A stretch of 64,000 bases of DNA from Paenibacillus sp. FSL K6-1096 (GTDB taxonomy: Bacteria > Bacillota > Bacilli > Paenibacillales > Paenibacillaceae). Below, one piece after another: positions 34,941 through 43,732 of the stretch. The translations under genes and the position numbers were made by a program. The stretch spans positions 2,666,001-2,730,000 of the forward strand of contig NZ_CP150274.1 of NCBI RefSeq assembly GCF_037977055.1, in the 5' to 3' direction. The stretch's first letter is position 1. The number at the start of each line of letters is the position of its first letter. A model generated the notes under the pieces. The model was not told the origin of the DNA. It did no database searches and saw only the letters and a program-made list of their open reading frames with translations.

Positions 34941-35921
34941 TTACATAATGCTTTCTTTGGTAACCTTCTTCATCACACCGTTGGCAATCAGCAGCAGGAT
35001 GACGCTGACGACCGAGGTGAAGATACTTATTGCCGTACCATAGGAGAACCGCCCGATCTGAATCCCGTATTTAAGCGCATACAAATCAAGGACCTCGGAA
35101 TAATCGGTCACCATATTGTTCTGGAGCTGGAACTGCTTCTCGAAGCCGATCCCGACCAGATGGCCAATTGACATAATCAGCAGAACGGTAATAGTGGTGC
35201 GGATACCAGGAAGAGTAATGTTGATCATCTGCTTAATCCGGCCTGCGCCGTCCACCTTGGCCGCTTCATACAGCTCTTTATCGATGCCTGTAATCGCTGC
35301 CAAATAGATGATTGCGTTCCAGCCTGTTTCCTTCCACAGATCGGCTGCCGTCAGAATGCCCCAGAAATACTTGCCCTTCGCCATGAACTGGATCGGCTCA
35401 TCAATGATATTCAGCCAGATCAGCAGATCGTTCACAATCCCTCCGTCGATCGCGAGTGTCTTGTAGACAATCCCGCCGACCACGACCCAGGAGACAAAGT
35501 GCGGCAGGTAAGAAACTGTCTGGACCGTCCGCTTGAACATATTACCCCGCAGCTCATTGAGCAGCACAGCGAACAGGATGGGAACCACGAAGCCGAAGAT
35601 CAGCCCCAGCATACTCATAGCCAGTGTATTTCTCAGTACAAGATAGAAGCGTTCATCCTGGAATAACTCTTTGAAGTTATCCAGTCCGACCCATTTCTGC
35701 TCACTGAAGGACTTGACCGGTTTATAATTCTGGAAGGCCATAAGCCATCCCCATAAGGGCACGTAGCTGAAGATAAATACCCAGATCACAAATGGAAGAG
35801 ACATCAGATATAAGTATTTTTGCTGCAGCACGCTGTTCCAGAATCCGTTGCCGGGCCTCGCGGGCGGGCTGGGGGTTACGCTTTCATTTGGTGTCACGCC
35901 TTTATCAGTTAGCGCTTTCAC
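34941..35921 (-). CDS. carbohydrate ABC transporter permease (LplB-like)
   Basis: The permease has six helices after a polar N-terminus, with the EAA loop YEAAKVDGAGRIKQMINITLPG near residue 215 and FVSWVVVGGIVYK, as in LplB/YteP proteins. I take GTG 35921 as start (326 residues) because GGGGGAG lies ten bases upstream; an in-frame ATG at 35954 has no ribosome binding site. It is followed after 14 bp by its partner permease. Confidence 0.85.
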   Translation of the reverse strand: MKALTDKGVTPNESVTPSPPARPGNGFWNSVLQQKYLYLMSLPFVIWVFIFSYVPLWGWLMAFQNYKPVKSFSEQKWVGLDNFKELFQDERFYLVLRNTLAMSMLGLIFGFVVPILFAVLLNELRGNMFKRTVQTVSYLPHFVSWVVVGGIVYKTLAIDGGIVNDLLIWLNIIDEPIQFMAKGKYFWGILTAADLWKETGWNAIIYLAAITGIDKELYEAAKVDGAGRIKQMINITLPGIRTTITVLLIMSIGHLVGIGFEKQFQLQNNMVTDYSEVLDLYALKYGIQIGRFSYGTAISIFTSVVSVILLLIANGVMKKVTKESIM

Positions 35922-36043
35922 TTCTATTTTTCTCCCCCTTCGTTCTTGATACATCTATCTTATCCCAGCCCCCGGAGTGAGAATACCCAACAGATTTCAC
36001 GTAAAAACCTATAAAAATTAGTCATTCCCCTGCCCGTTACCGC

Positions 36044-37840
36044 TTAAGTCCTCCAATCGCTGTCCACCGGCACTGAAAAGGCGATCTGTGTTCCCTCCCC
36101 TTCCCGGCTGGTGATTCTAAGCCCATGCGCCTCCCCGTAATACAGGGTCAGCCGCTGCTGCACATTGCGCAGCCCGATACGCCCGTGCTCCTCTTCCTCC
36201 GTCTTCGTAATCACTTCCATAATCGCGGCCAGCCGCTCTTCCGTCATGCCGATCCCGTCATCCTGCACCACCACCTGAACCTCCTTATTCCCGTTCAGCG
36301 TAATGGCGATGCTCACATGGACCGTGCCCTCCTTGTTCTCCAGACCATGGACGACCGAATTCTCGACCAGCGGCTGGATAATCAGCGGCGGGAGCATCAC
36401 TTCAGCAGCTCCGGCATCGAAGGCAATCTCATATTCCAGCCTGTCCTCATAGCGGAACTTCTGAATCTCCAGATAGGAGCGGATCATCTCGACCTCCTCC
36501 TTAAGCGGGGCCCGCTCCCGGCCCACCTCCAGGTTCTTGCGCATCAGCTTGCCGAGCTGCCGGACGATGTTGGCAATCTCCTTCTCGCCCTTGAGATGGG
36601 CATTCATACGGATCGATTCCAGCGCGTTGAATAGGAAATGCGGGTGAATCTGGCTGGCCATCATCTTCAGCTTAATCTCCCGCTGGGCAATCTCCAGCGT
36701 GCTGTTCTTCTCGTTGCTCTCAATGACCTGGGTGATCAGCTGGTTGATGCTGGACACCATGTAATTGAACTGGCGCGACAGCTGGCCGATCTCATCCGTT
36801 CCGTCAATATGGGAGACGGCGTTCAGGTTGCCGAGCGCTACCTGATTCAGCTGGCGGCTCAGCCGCAGCAGCCGGTTGGTCGTCAACAGCGAGATTGTAT
36901 ACACCAGCGCAAGCGCCACGAGCAGCACACCGAAGACGATGACCAGGCCGAGCTTGCTCACCTTGTTGGCATCGTTCAGAATGCTTTTGGTCTCGAAGAC
37001 AGACACAATCTTCAGCTTGCTGACACTCAGCGCAGGGACGATCTCATCGATAATGACGTAGGAGTCCTTATTTTTCACCTCGGCAGTGAACACGCCCTTC
37101 TCCTTCGCCTGCACATCCATGCCCAGATCATACGCATCCACAGTGCTGCCCACCAGCATCGGATCCTTGGCCGCCACAATGTAACCCTGCTCATCGATCA
37201 CAAGGGTGTCGAACGGCTCCTGGTAGAGCATCTGATTCAGTTCATCCTGCGCCACCTGTACCATCAATACCCCGGATTTGCTGTATTCAAGATAAGGAAC
37301 CTGGCGGACCAGGCTAAGCTTGTTGATGGTTCCTTTGGAGCTGATGATCTGCGGCTCCTTGTCGGGAATATACATCCAGTAGATCTGGTTGTTCTGCATC
37401 GCCTTGACATACCAGCTCTTCTCCTTAATCGCAGGCGTGACCGGCGCGATCGACATATCATCCACCAGCGTGGGATTATCAATGAAGAAGCGGATATTGG
37501 AGACTTCCCGGTACCGCAGCACATATTCCTTGAAGTCCGTATAGTCCAGGTAAGCCTTGGTCAGCTCCAGAATGCTGGGATACCGCGTATTGACCAGCTT
37601 CTCCAGCTCCTCGTTGAAGTAGAGCAGGTTCGAGATATCCGTAGGCACACGCAGCTTGCTGGACAGCTGGCTCTTGATTTTGTCCACGTTGTTAGTGGCT
37701 TGGGAAATCGCCCGGTTCAAGGCTCCCTCCCGGAAATAATTCGTCAGAATGAATCCGGCAATCAGCACAGGGATCATTACGACAATGATATAGAAAAAAA
37801 TGAGCTTGTATTTCAGCTTCATATTATTGACCATCCGCAC
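36044..37840 (-). CDS. sensor histidine kinase, YesM/LytS-like
   Basis: The 598-residue membrane kinase has one helix near residues 15-35, an extracytoplasmic Cache-like sensor to about 300, a second helix (LVIVFGVLLVALALVYTI), HAMP, then the His_kinase domain with MMASQIHPHFLFNALESI near 405 and a HATPase domain (GIGMTEE, GRIGLRNVQQRL). Such kinases sense carbohydrate, often via the binding protein, and phosphorylate YesN-type regulators. The start is uncertain: GTG 37840, ATG 37834 and ATG 37822 are in frame and none has a strong ribosome binding site. Confidence 0.87.
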   Translation of the reverse strand: MRMVNNMKLKYKLIFFYIIVVMIPVLIAGFILTNYFREGALNRAISQATNNVDKIKSQLSSKLRVPTDISNLLYFNEELEKLVNTRYPSILELTKAYLDYTDFKEYVLRYREVSNIRFFIDNPTLVDDMSIAPVTPAIKEKSWYVKAMQNNQIYWMYIPDKEPQIISSKGTINKLSLVRQVPYLEYSKSGVLMVQVAQDELNQMLYQEPFDTLVIDEQGYIVAAKDPMLVGSTVDAYDLGMDVQAKEKGVFTAEVKNKDSYVIIDEIVPALSVSKLKIVSVFETKSILNDANKVSKLGLVIVFGVLLVALALVYTISLLTTNRLLRLSRQLNQVALGNLNAVSHIDGTDEIGQLSRQFNYMVSSINQLITQVIESNEKNSTLEIAQREIKLKMMASQIHPHFLFNALESIRMNAHLKGEKEIANIVRQLGKLMRKNLEVGRERAPLKEEVEMIRSYLEIQKFRYEDRLEYEIAFDAGAAEVMLPPLIIQPLVENSVVHGLENKEGTVHVSIAITLNGNKEVQVVVQDDGIGMTEERLAAIMEVITKTEEEEHGRIGLRNVQQRLTLYYGEAHGLRITSREGEGTQIAFSVPVDSDWRT

Positions 37841-37993
37841 CAGCCGTTTGATAGCAGTCTCCCCCTTTCGGTATACGTGTATTATAACCTGTCCCTCCGG
37901 TTGAAGAGCCAGCAGAACTTGAAGCAGGACTTCTATCCGCGCAAAACAGGCTGCACCCGCATCCTCTGCCGGACGGGAACAGCCTGCCTGATC

Positions 37994-39538
37994 TTAATTC
38001 TCCTTGCGGAACGCGCTTGGCGAGACGCCGACATACTTGCGGAACTTGGCGTTGAAGTAATCGGCGTTCATATAACCGACCTGCTCCGCGACTTCATAGA
38101 CCTTCATGCCTTGGGCCAGGAGCTGCTTGGCCTTCTCAATCCGCACCTTGTCCAGGTACGTATTGAAGTGCTCGCCCACCTGGGCTTTGAACATTTTGCC
38201 CAGGTAGGCGCTGTTATAGTTGAACACCTCGGCCAGGGTGCCCAGCTTCAGATTCTCATTATACCGGCGCTGGATCAGATCCGTGATCCGCTTGATCTCA
38301 TCTCCGCGCCCGCTGCCGCTGCCTGCCAGCCGGGCAATCTGCTCCATATAGCCCGAGACCAGCCGCTCCGCATCATGCAGATACCCGCTGCTGTACACCT
38401 CGCCCATAGGGGAAGCTTGTCCGGCAATCAGCGGGCGCAGCTCAGGATTCGCCGCCTCCAGGCGGGCAATCGTGCTGCTGACGATCCTCAGCAGCTGTTC
38501 CTTGATGTAGATCTCCTCACGCCGGGTATGAACCAGCTGGCGGATAATCTGCAGGGTCAGCTCCCGGGCCGCTTCACTGCTCCCGGCCTCCACCGCCAGC
38601 AGCAGCTGCATCTCCAGATCTCGCTCGGGGTCCGGCTCCTCCCCCGGTTCTCCCGGCCTGTCCGCCGGTTCACTCCAGGGGTCCGGCTGTCCGCTGAGCA
38701 GCGCCTTCTTCTGCCCGAAGAAGGCGTCATCCAGTCTTGCGCGCGCAGCCGCAAGAGACTGGCTGGCCTTCTCCGGCCTGTCCGCCGGCCCGCCCGCTGC
38801 CGCCAGGAACTCCAGCCCTTCCTTCGACACCAGCCGGTGCAGCTCCTGCCACAGCCCGGCCCGGGCGCGGTCATCCTGAAGCGGCTGCTTCAGCAGAATC
38901 CCCATATACGGGGGAAGGGTGAAGAAGAAGCCGCGGGCCGCCTGCTCCTGCCAATGCAGCTCCAGCAGCCGCTTCACCTGCTCCTCCCGGGCATCCTCCC
39001 CCTTATGCAGCCCCGTCAGCTCCAGCAGAATCACCTCACAGCTGCCGGTCAGACCCAGCTTGTCTGCAGCGGCTCCGGCCTGCCCGGACTGCAGCAGCTC
39101 AAGCACCAGCACCTCCGCCGCTCTTGCCGGGTCCGGAGCCTGGCTGCCGCCGCTGCGCTCCCCCAGGCGGATCTTCTCCCTCAGCTCCTGCAGATAGCTG
39201 ATTAATTCATCTTCATCGACCGGCTTGAGCAAATAACCGTCGATACGGTAGGAGATCGCCTGCTTCGCATATTCAAAGTCAGCATACCCGCTGAGAATCA
39301 GCACATGGCAGGCAGGGCTAAGACTGCGCAGCTCGGCGATCAGCTCCAGCCCGGTCATGCCCGGCATACGGATATCGGCGATCACCAGCTCAGGCGCAAG
39401 CTCGCGGAACCTGTCCAGAGCCTCATATCCGTTGGCAGCGGTTGCCGCCACGGAATAGCCGTGCTCCTCCCAGGGAATCAGGGTACGCAGTCCTTCTCTC
39501 AGCTTGGGCTCATCATCCACAATCAGTACCTTAATCAA
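37994..39538 (-). CDS. response regulator, YesN-like (REC plus AraC HTH)
   Basis: The protein has a receiver domain (residues 1-115, acceptor in LVIADIRMPGMTG), a long variable middle section and a C-terminal AraC-type double helix-turn-helix (FNYNSAYLGKMFKAQVGEHF, then VAEQVGYMNADYFNAKFRKY). The TTG at 39538 is the likely start, as AAGGAGGG lies seven bases upstream and the frame then opens directly with MIKVLIVDDEP; an upstream ATG at 39580 lacks a site. It probably activates the carbohydrate ABC operon that follows. Confidence 0.87.
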   Translation of the reverse strand: MIKVLIVDDEPKLREGLRTLIPWEEHGYSVAATAANGYEALDRFRELAPELVIADIRMPGMTGLELIAELRSLSPACHVLILSGYADFEYAKQAISYRIDGYLLKPVDEDELISYLQELREKIRLGERSGGSQAPDPARAAEVLVLELLQSGQAGAAADKLGLTGSCEVILLELTGLHKGEDAREEQVKRLLELHWQEQAARGFFFTLPPYMGILLKQPLQDDRARAGLWQELHRLVSKEGLEFLAAAGGPADRPEKASQSLAAARARLDDAFFGQKKALLSGQPDPWSEPADRPGEPGEEPDPERDLEMQLLLAVEAGSSEAARELTLQIIRQLVHTRREEIYIKEQLLRIVSSTIARLEAANPELRPLIAGQASPMGEVYSSGYLHDAERLVSGYMEQIARLAGSGSGRGDEIKRITDLIQRRYNENLKLGTLAEVFNYNSAYLGKMFKAQVGEHFNTYLDKVRIEKAKQLLAQGMKVYEVAEQVGYMNADYFNAKFRKYVGVSPSAFRKEN

Positions 39539-39682
39539 TACGGGACCCTCCTTCAAGCTGTTCTTGAATGGTGCAATCACAGAACTCTGTTACTTGTAAA
39601 CATTATCAGCACAAAATCACCCTAACACATGATGGGCACCGCTGCTACCTGCCGCGCCAGAGGCAAGCACCTCGCCCACGAA

Positions 39683-39953
39683 GCGCCGGATGTGGCCGGT
39701 TTTTCGATTACATTCGGCCCACGCGCCCACCTAGCGCCGAATGTGGCCGGTTTTTCGACTACATTTGGCCCACGCGCCCACGCAGCGCCGAATGTTTGGT
39801 CCACGCCGCTTCCGCCACGCCGCATGTAATCGGTTTTTCGATTACATTTGGCCCACGCGCCCACCTAGCGCCGAATGTGGCCGGTTTTTCGACTACATTT
39901 GGCCCACACGCCCACGCAGCGCCCAATGTGGTCGGTTTTTCATACACACCCGG
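39683..39953. repeat. 51-bp tandem repeat array (about five units)
   Basis: Units start at 39683, 39734, 39785, 39868 and 39919. Four of the intervals are 51 bp or, at the third unit, 83 bp because of a 32-bp insertion. The unit core is GCGCCGAATGTGGCC then GGTTTTTCGACTACATT and TGGCCCACGCGCCCAC. Units 1 and 3 end in CTA, units 2 and 4 in GCA. Because 51 is a multiple of three, reading frames stay open on both strands, but no start signals support a gene. A diverged copy is at 45343-45382. Confidence 0.85.
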
Positions 39954-40016
39954 CACGTTGCAACCTCGGCGCAACTCTTGTGTTCGATTGTAAATTCGCA
40001 TTGTCTACCAGAAACA

Positions 40017-40050
40017 AATGTCTGCCATCCTGTATAGGATGGCAGACATT
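40017..40050 (-). terminator. terminator of xylB
   Basis: Perfect 14-bp arms AATGTCTGCCATCC / GGATGGCAGACATT with a six-base loop, followed on the minus strand by TTTGTTTC. Confidence 0.75.
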
Positions 40051-40068
40051 CCCAGCTGTATTCAAGTA

Positions 40069-41565
40069 TTATTTGCGGTATGAGGCCAGCTTCTCGTTCA
40101 GCTCGCGGGTCTGGGTGTATACGTCCTGATACAAGGCGAAGATGCCATCGTACAGGGCAGCCTGCTCGGCATTCGGGGTGTAAACCTCAGCCGGACGGAT
40201 GAAGGCTTCCGCACATTCGCTCAGGGAGCCGAACCAGCCTGCGCCATACGCGGCCAGCATCGCTGCGCCCATCGCCGGGCCTTGCTCGCTCTCCAGCTTG
40301 ATGATGGAAGCGCCGAAGATATCGGCCTGCATCTGCAGCCAGGCTTCATTCTTGGCACCGCCGCCGATGGCCACAACCTCGGTGATCGCTTTGCCGGATT
40401 CACGCACAATCTCAATCGATTCACGCAGCGAGAACGTAATACCCTCCAGCACAGCGCGGGTGAAGTGGGACAGGGTATGCCCGGAATCCATGCCGATGAA
40501 GCTGCCGCGGATATTCGCATCCGGGTGCGGTGTACGTTCGCCGCTGATGTAAGGGGTGAACAGCAGCCCGCTGCTTCCGGCCGGAATCGCGTTCACGCCC
40601 TGCAGCAGCTCGTCGAAGCTCTTGTCTGCCGCAAAAGTCTCCTTGAACCAGGTCAAGCTGTGCCCTGCCGCCAGGGTCACGCCCATAATATAGAAGGCAT
40701 CCTTCTCACTGTGGTTGAAGAAGTGAACCTTGCCTTCCAGGTTAAGATCCTTGTTGCTCTCATAGGACAGCACGACACCGGAGGTTCCGATGCTGCACAT
40801 CGTCCGGCCTTCGCCCAGAATCCCGGCACCCAGCGCGCCGCAGGCATTGTCCGCACCGCCGGCGTATACCCGGGTAGTTGGCAGCAGGCCGGAGGCTGCG
40901 GCAATCTCAGGCAGCAAGGTTCCGGTCTGGTCGAACGATTCCACCAGCCGCGGACAGATGGACAGCGGAAGATTGAAGGCTTCAGCAATCTCAGCGCTCC
41001 ACTGCTTCGCGCCTACATCCAGCAGCAGGGTTCCGGCGGCATCGGAGTAATCCATAGCGTAATCACCGGTCAGGTGGTAGCGCACATAGTCCTTCGGCAG
41101 CAGGAAGACCTCCGCCTTGGCGAACACCTCCGGCTCATTCTCCTGCACCCACAGAATCTTCGGCAGGGTGAAGCCTTCAAGGGCGCGGTTGCGGGCGATA
41201 TCAATCAGCTTGCCGCCCAGCGCTTGCTCAATCTTGCGGCATTGTGCCGTCGTCCGCGTATCATTCCATAGAATGGCCGGACGCAGCGCCTTGCCTTCGC
41301 CGTCTACGAGCACCAGCCCGTGCATCTGGCCCGAGAAGCTGATGCCGTCAATCTGCGATGGCTCCGCACCGGATACCTCCATCAGGCGCTTCAGGCTGGC
41401 AATTGTTCCTTTGACCCAATCCTCCGGGCTCTGCTCGCTCCAGTTCGGCTGCGGTCGGCTGAGCGGATACGCTTCAGAGTGCTCGAACGCCACCTTGCCC
41501 TGGGGATCAACCAGTACAGTCTTTACCGCGCTGGTTCCCAGATCGACACCGATTACATATTTCAT
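40069..41565 (-). CDS. xylB: xylulokinase
   Basis: The 498-residue FGGY-family kinase phosphorylates D-xylulose to xylulose 5-phosphate. It opens YVIGVDLGTSAVKTVLVD (phosphate 1), has DGISFSGQMHGLVLVD, MDYSDAAGTLLLDV, the FGGY-like region GERTPHPDANIRG near 340 and GGGAKNEAWLQMQADIFG near 400. AGGAGG precedes the ATG. It lies downstream of xylA in the same direction but 490 bp away, beyond a terminator and repeats, so it likely has its own promoter. No XylR dyad was found close to it. Confidence 0.92.
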   Translation of the reverse strand: MKYVIGVDLGTSAVKTVLVDPQGKVAFEHSEAYPLSRPQPNWSEQSPEDWVKGTIASLKRLMEVSGAEPSQIDGISFSGQMHGLVLVDGEGKALRPAILWNDTRTTAQCRKIEQALGGKLIDIARNRALEGFTLPKILWVQENEPEVFAKAEVFLLPKDYVRYHLTGDYAMDYSDAAGTLLLDVGAKQWSAEIAEAFNLPLSICPRLVESFDQTGTLLPEIAAASGLLPTTRVYAGGADNACGALGAGILGEGRTMCSIGTSGVVLSYESNKDLNLEGKVHFFNHSEKDAFYIMGVTLAAGHSLTWFKETFAADKSFDELLQGVNAIPAGSSGLLFTPYISGERTPHPDANIRGSFIGMDSGHTLSHFTRAVLEGITFSLRESIEIVRESGKAITEVVAIGGGAKNEAWLQMQADIFGASIIKLESEQGPAMGAAMLAAYGAGWFGSLSECAEAFIRPAEVYTPNAEQAALYDGIFALYQDVYTQTRELNEKLASYRK

Positions 41566-41580
41566 AGTTAGCCTCCTAAA

Positions 41581-41710
41581 AGTTTTGCGGGGGTCCGCTT
41601 CCTGTATTCACTTCAAGCAAAACTCGCTTCGTAAGCATAAGCTTAAGTTTTGCGGGAATCCGCATCCTGTATTCACTTCAAGCAAAACTCGCTTCATAAG
41701 CATACGCTTA
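41581..41710. repeat. 65-bp tandem duplication upstream of xylB
   Basis: Positions 41581-41645 and 41646-41710 are two adjacent 65-bp copies differing at five positions. Each opens AGTTTTGCGG and ends CATAAGCTTA or CATACGCTTA. It lies directly upstream of the xylB ribosome binding site. Confidence 0.85.
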
Positions 41711-41762
41711 GTTATATGAAGCAATTCTTCTCTTAAAACTTCTCTGCACCCGTAAGGCGGCA

Positions 41763-41942
41763 ATTGTATTTCCTGCAATAGATTCCACTTAAACCGGCCG
41801 AAAATCGTAAGCTATTGCACTTTGTACACTAGAATTTCTTGATAATACTGTTTCGTGCATGATCCTCGAACATCTGTTGTACGAAATACAGCAGAATGCT
41901 ATTTTCCAGCGGCAGCAGAGCATTCTATTGCACAAAATACAC
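41763..41942. repeat. degenerate CTATTGCAC...TACAC repeats
   Basis: Units resembling CTATTGCACNAAATACAC start at 41812, 41874 and 41925, with an inverted one at 41763-41781. The last two are 51 bp apart. They fill the spacer between xylB and the xylA terminator. Confidence 0.65.
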
Positions 41943-41994
41943 TCACCCATCCCTACTCCGCAGGAACTCTGCCAATCCAGTATCAAACCAGTAT

Positions 41995-42036
41995 CAAAAA
42001 AAGGGGCTGCCGAAGAATGCTCTCTTCAGCAACCCC
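41995..42036 (-). terminator. terminator of xylA
   Basis: On the minus strand a GGGGTTGCTGAAGA / TCTTCGGCAGCCCC stem is followed by TTTTTTTGATAC, directly after the xylA stop. Confidence 0.75.
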
Positions 42037-42057
42037 CGTTGCGTGTATTATCTAATC

Positions 42058-43377
42058 TTACTCAACAGTCAGGATGTACTGGTTCAATGTAGCTCTCAGC
42101 AGCTCCTGGCGGCCGGATTTGTTCGGACGCGGATTCTCATTGTTCAGCGCGTAGTCAGCAAGCGAAGCCAGGGTAGCCTTGCCGGATACGATGTCAGCGC
42201 CAATGCCTTCATTGAAGCTGCTGTAACGCTCAGCGATGAAGTTCTCGAATACGCCGTCTTCCAGCAGCTTGGCAGCTACCTTCAGGCCCTTAGCGTATAC
42301 GTCCATACCGGAGATGTGTGCCAGGAACAGATCCTCAGGCTCGAAGGAAGGACGGCGAACCTTGGAGTCGAAGTTGATTCCGCCTTTGCCCAGACCATCG
42401 TTCTTCAGTACTTCGTACAGCGTCAGTGTAGCATCATAGATGCTTGCAGGGAATTCGTCAGTATCCCAGCCCAGCAGCGGATCGCCCTGGTTCGCATCGA
42501 GTGATCCCAGCATACCGTTGATGCGGGCTACATGCAGTTCATGCTCGAAGGTGTGTCCAGCCAGTGTAGCATGGTTCGCTTCAAGGTTCAGCTTGAAGTG
42601 CTTATCCAGGTTGTACTTCTGCAGGAATGCGATGCAGGTTGCAGCGTCGAAGTCATATTGGTGCTTAGTAGGCTCTTTCGGCTTAGGCTCGATCAGGAAT
42701 TGTCCGTCGAAGCCGATCTCCTTCGCATAATCAACAGCCATGCTGAACAGGCGGGCAATGTTGTCCTGCTCAAGCTGCATGTTGGTGTTCAGCAGTGTTT
42801 CGTAGCCTTCACGGCCGCCCCAGAATACATAGTTGTCAGCGCCCAGACGTTTACCCACTTCCAGACCCTTCTTCACCTGTGCAGCAGCGTGTGCGTATAC
42901 GTCAGCGTTGCAGGTGGAGCCTGCACCGTGCATGTAGCGCGGGTTGGTGAACATGTTGGCTGTGTTCCACAGCAGTTTTTTGCCGGAGGATTTCATGCCT
43001 TGTTCAAGGATGTCAACGATCGTATCGATGTTGCTGTAGAATTCACGCAGGGACGCGCCTTCAGGAGCGATGTCCACATCGTGGAAGCAGTAGTACTGCA
43101 GATCCATCTTCTCCATGAATTCAAAAGCAGCTTCTGCACGGGCTTTCGCTTTATCCAGCGTGCTCAGCTTGTCCCAGGCGCGGACGGCTGTCTCAGCACC
43201 GAACGGGTCGGAACCGCCAGCAGTAAGTGTATGCCAGTAGGCCATTGCAAATTTCAGGTGCTCTTCCATCGTTTTGCCGGCTACGATTTCTTTCGGGTTG
43301 TAGAATTTGAATGAATACGGGTTAGTGGAACGGCTTCCCTCATAAGAGACCTTGCTCACTGTTTCAAAATAAGCCAT
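42058..43377 (-). CDS. xylA: xylose isomerase
   Basis: The 439-residue TIM-barrel enzyme interconverts D-xylose and D-xylulose. It begins [14 protein letters not shown], with the catalytic [13 protein letters not shown] near residue 100 (proton-shuttling His), [32 protein letters not shown] near 230 and [21 protein letters not shown] near 265 carrying the metal ligands. ATG 43377 is chosen behind AGGAGG; the frame is open further upstream into the operator. Controlled by the XylR operator at 43447-43471 and probably CcpA via the cre at 43409-43422. Confidence 0.95.
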   Translation of the reverse strand: MAYFETVSKVSYEGSRSTNPYSFKFYNPKEIVAGKTMEEHLKFAMAYWHTLTAGGSDPFGAETAVRAWDKLSTLDKAKARAEAAFEFMEKMDLQYYCFHDVDIAPEGASLREFYSNIDTIVDILEQGMKSSGKKLLWNTANMFTNPRYMHGAGSTCNADVYAHAAAQVKKGLEVGKRLGADNYVFWGGREGYETLLNTNMQLEQDNIARLFSMAVDYAKEIGFDGQFLIEPKPKEPTKHQYDFDAATCIAFLQKYNLDKHFKLNLEANHATLAGHTFEHELHVARINGMLGSLDANQGDPLLGWDTDEFPASIYDATLTLYEVLKNDGLGKGGINFDSKVRRPSFEPEDLFLAHISGMDVYAKGLKVAAKLLEDGVFENFIAERYSSFNEGIGADIVSGKATLASLADYALNNENPRPNKSGRQELLRATLNQYILTVE

Positions 43378-43408
43378 TTGTAAAATCCTCCTCAATATTC
43401 GCTCTATC

Positions 43409-43422
43409 CGCAAGCGTTTACA
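43409..43422 (-). promoter_or_regulatory. cre-like CcpA site upstream of xylA
   Basis: On the minus strand TGTAAACGCTTGCG resembles the catabolite-responsive element, lying between the xylA promoter region and its start codon. Carbon catabolite repression is expected for xylA. Confidence 0.6.
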
Positions 43423-43446
43423 GCAACATCTTAACACATCTCTCCG

Positions 43447-43471
43447 ACTTTGTATATTGGTTAAACAAAGT
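43447..43471. promoter_or_regulatory. XylR operator (xylO)
   Basis: ACTTTGT (43447-43453) and ACAAAGT (43465-43471) flank an 11-bp centre containing TTGGTTAA. The dyad resembles known Bacillus xylO sites and lies between divergent xylA and xylR. Confidence 0.75.
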
Positions 43472-43684
43472 TTTTTTATTTTTATTTTTGACTCCCGCCC
43501 GTGGGTCATTCTCTCCCTTGGAAGTACCAGTTATACAAAATCATACAATGAAATTCCAGCCTTTTTTTCCGCCGTTTTTCGCTGCCTGTAACGCCCAAGT
43601 CTCATCTATGGTGTTGCATTTTTGCGCTCTTCACTCTAGACTAGTTGGCATACCCGCGCAGCGGAGAGCCATCCCGCATAAGTG

Positions 43685-43720
43685 ATCGTGTGAAACATAT
43701 AAACTCTTATATATTAAAAG
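43685..43720 (+). repeat. dispersed intergenic element, partial copy 3
   Basis: GATCGTGTGAAACATATAAA followed by CTCTTATAT matches the 3' end of the elements at 148-254 and 58226-58330. It lies directly ahead of the xylR ribosome binding site AAAAGGAAG. Confidence 0.7.
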
Positions 43721-43732
43721 GAAGTGTGCTTC

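Noticed and set aside
36638..39205. 855-codon open frame antisense to the YesM/YesN-like genes
   Set aside because: It lies opposite two well-supported genes and has low-complexity Leu/Gln/Arg content typical of a reverse-strand shadow.
39683..39953. CRISPR array
   Set aside because: The array is tandem with no unique spacers between conserved repeats, and no cas genes are present.
39622..40037. Overlapping open frames on both strands with a GPRAHAAPNV-like repeat
   Set aside because: They arise from a 51-bp repeat, which keeps all frames open; no ribosome binding sites or start signals support translation.
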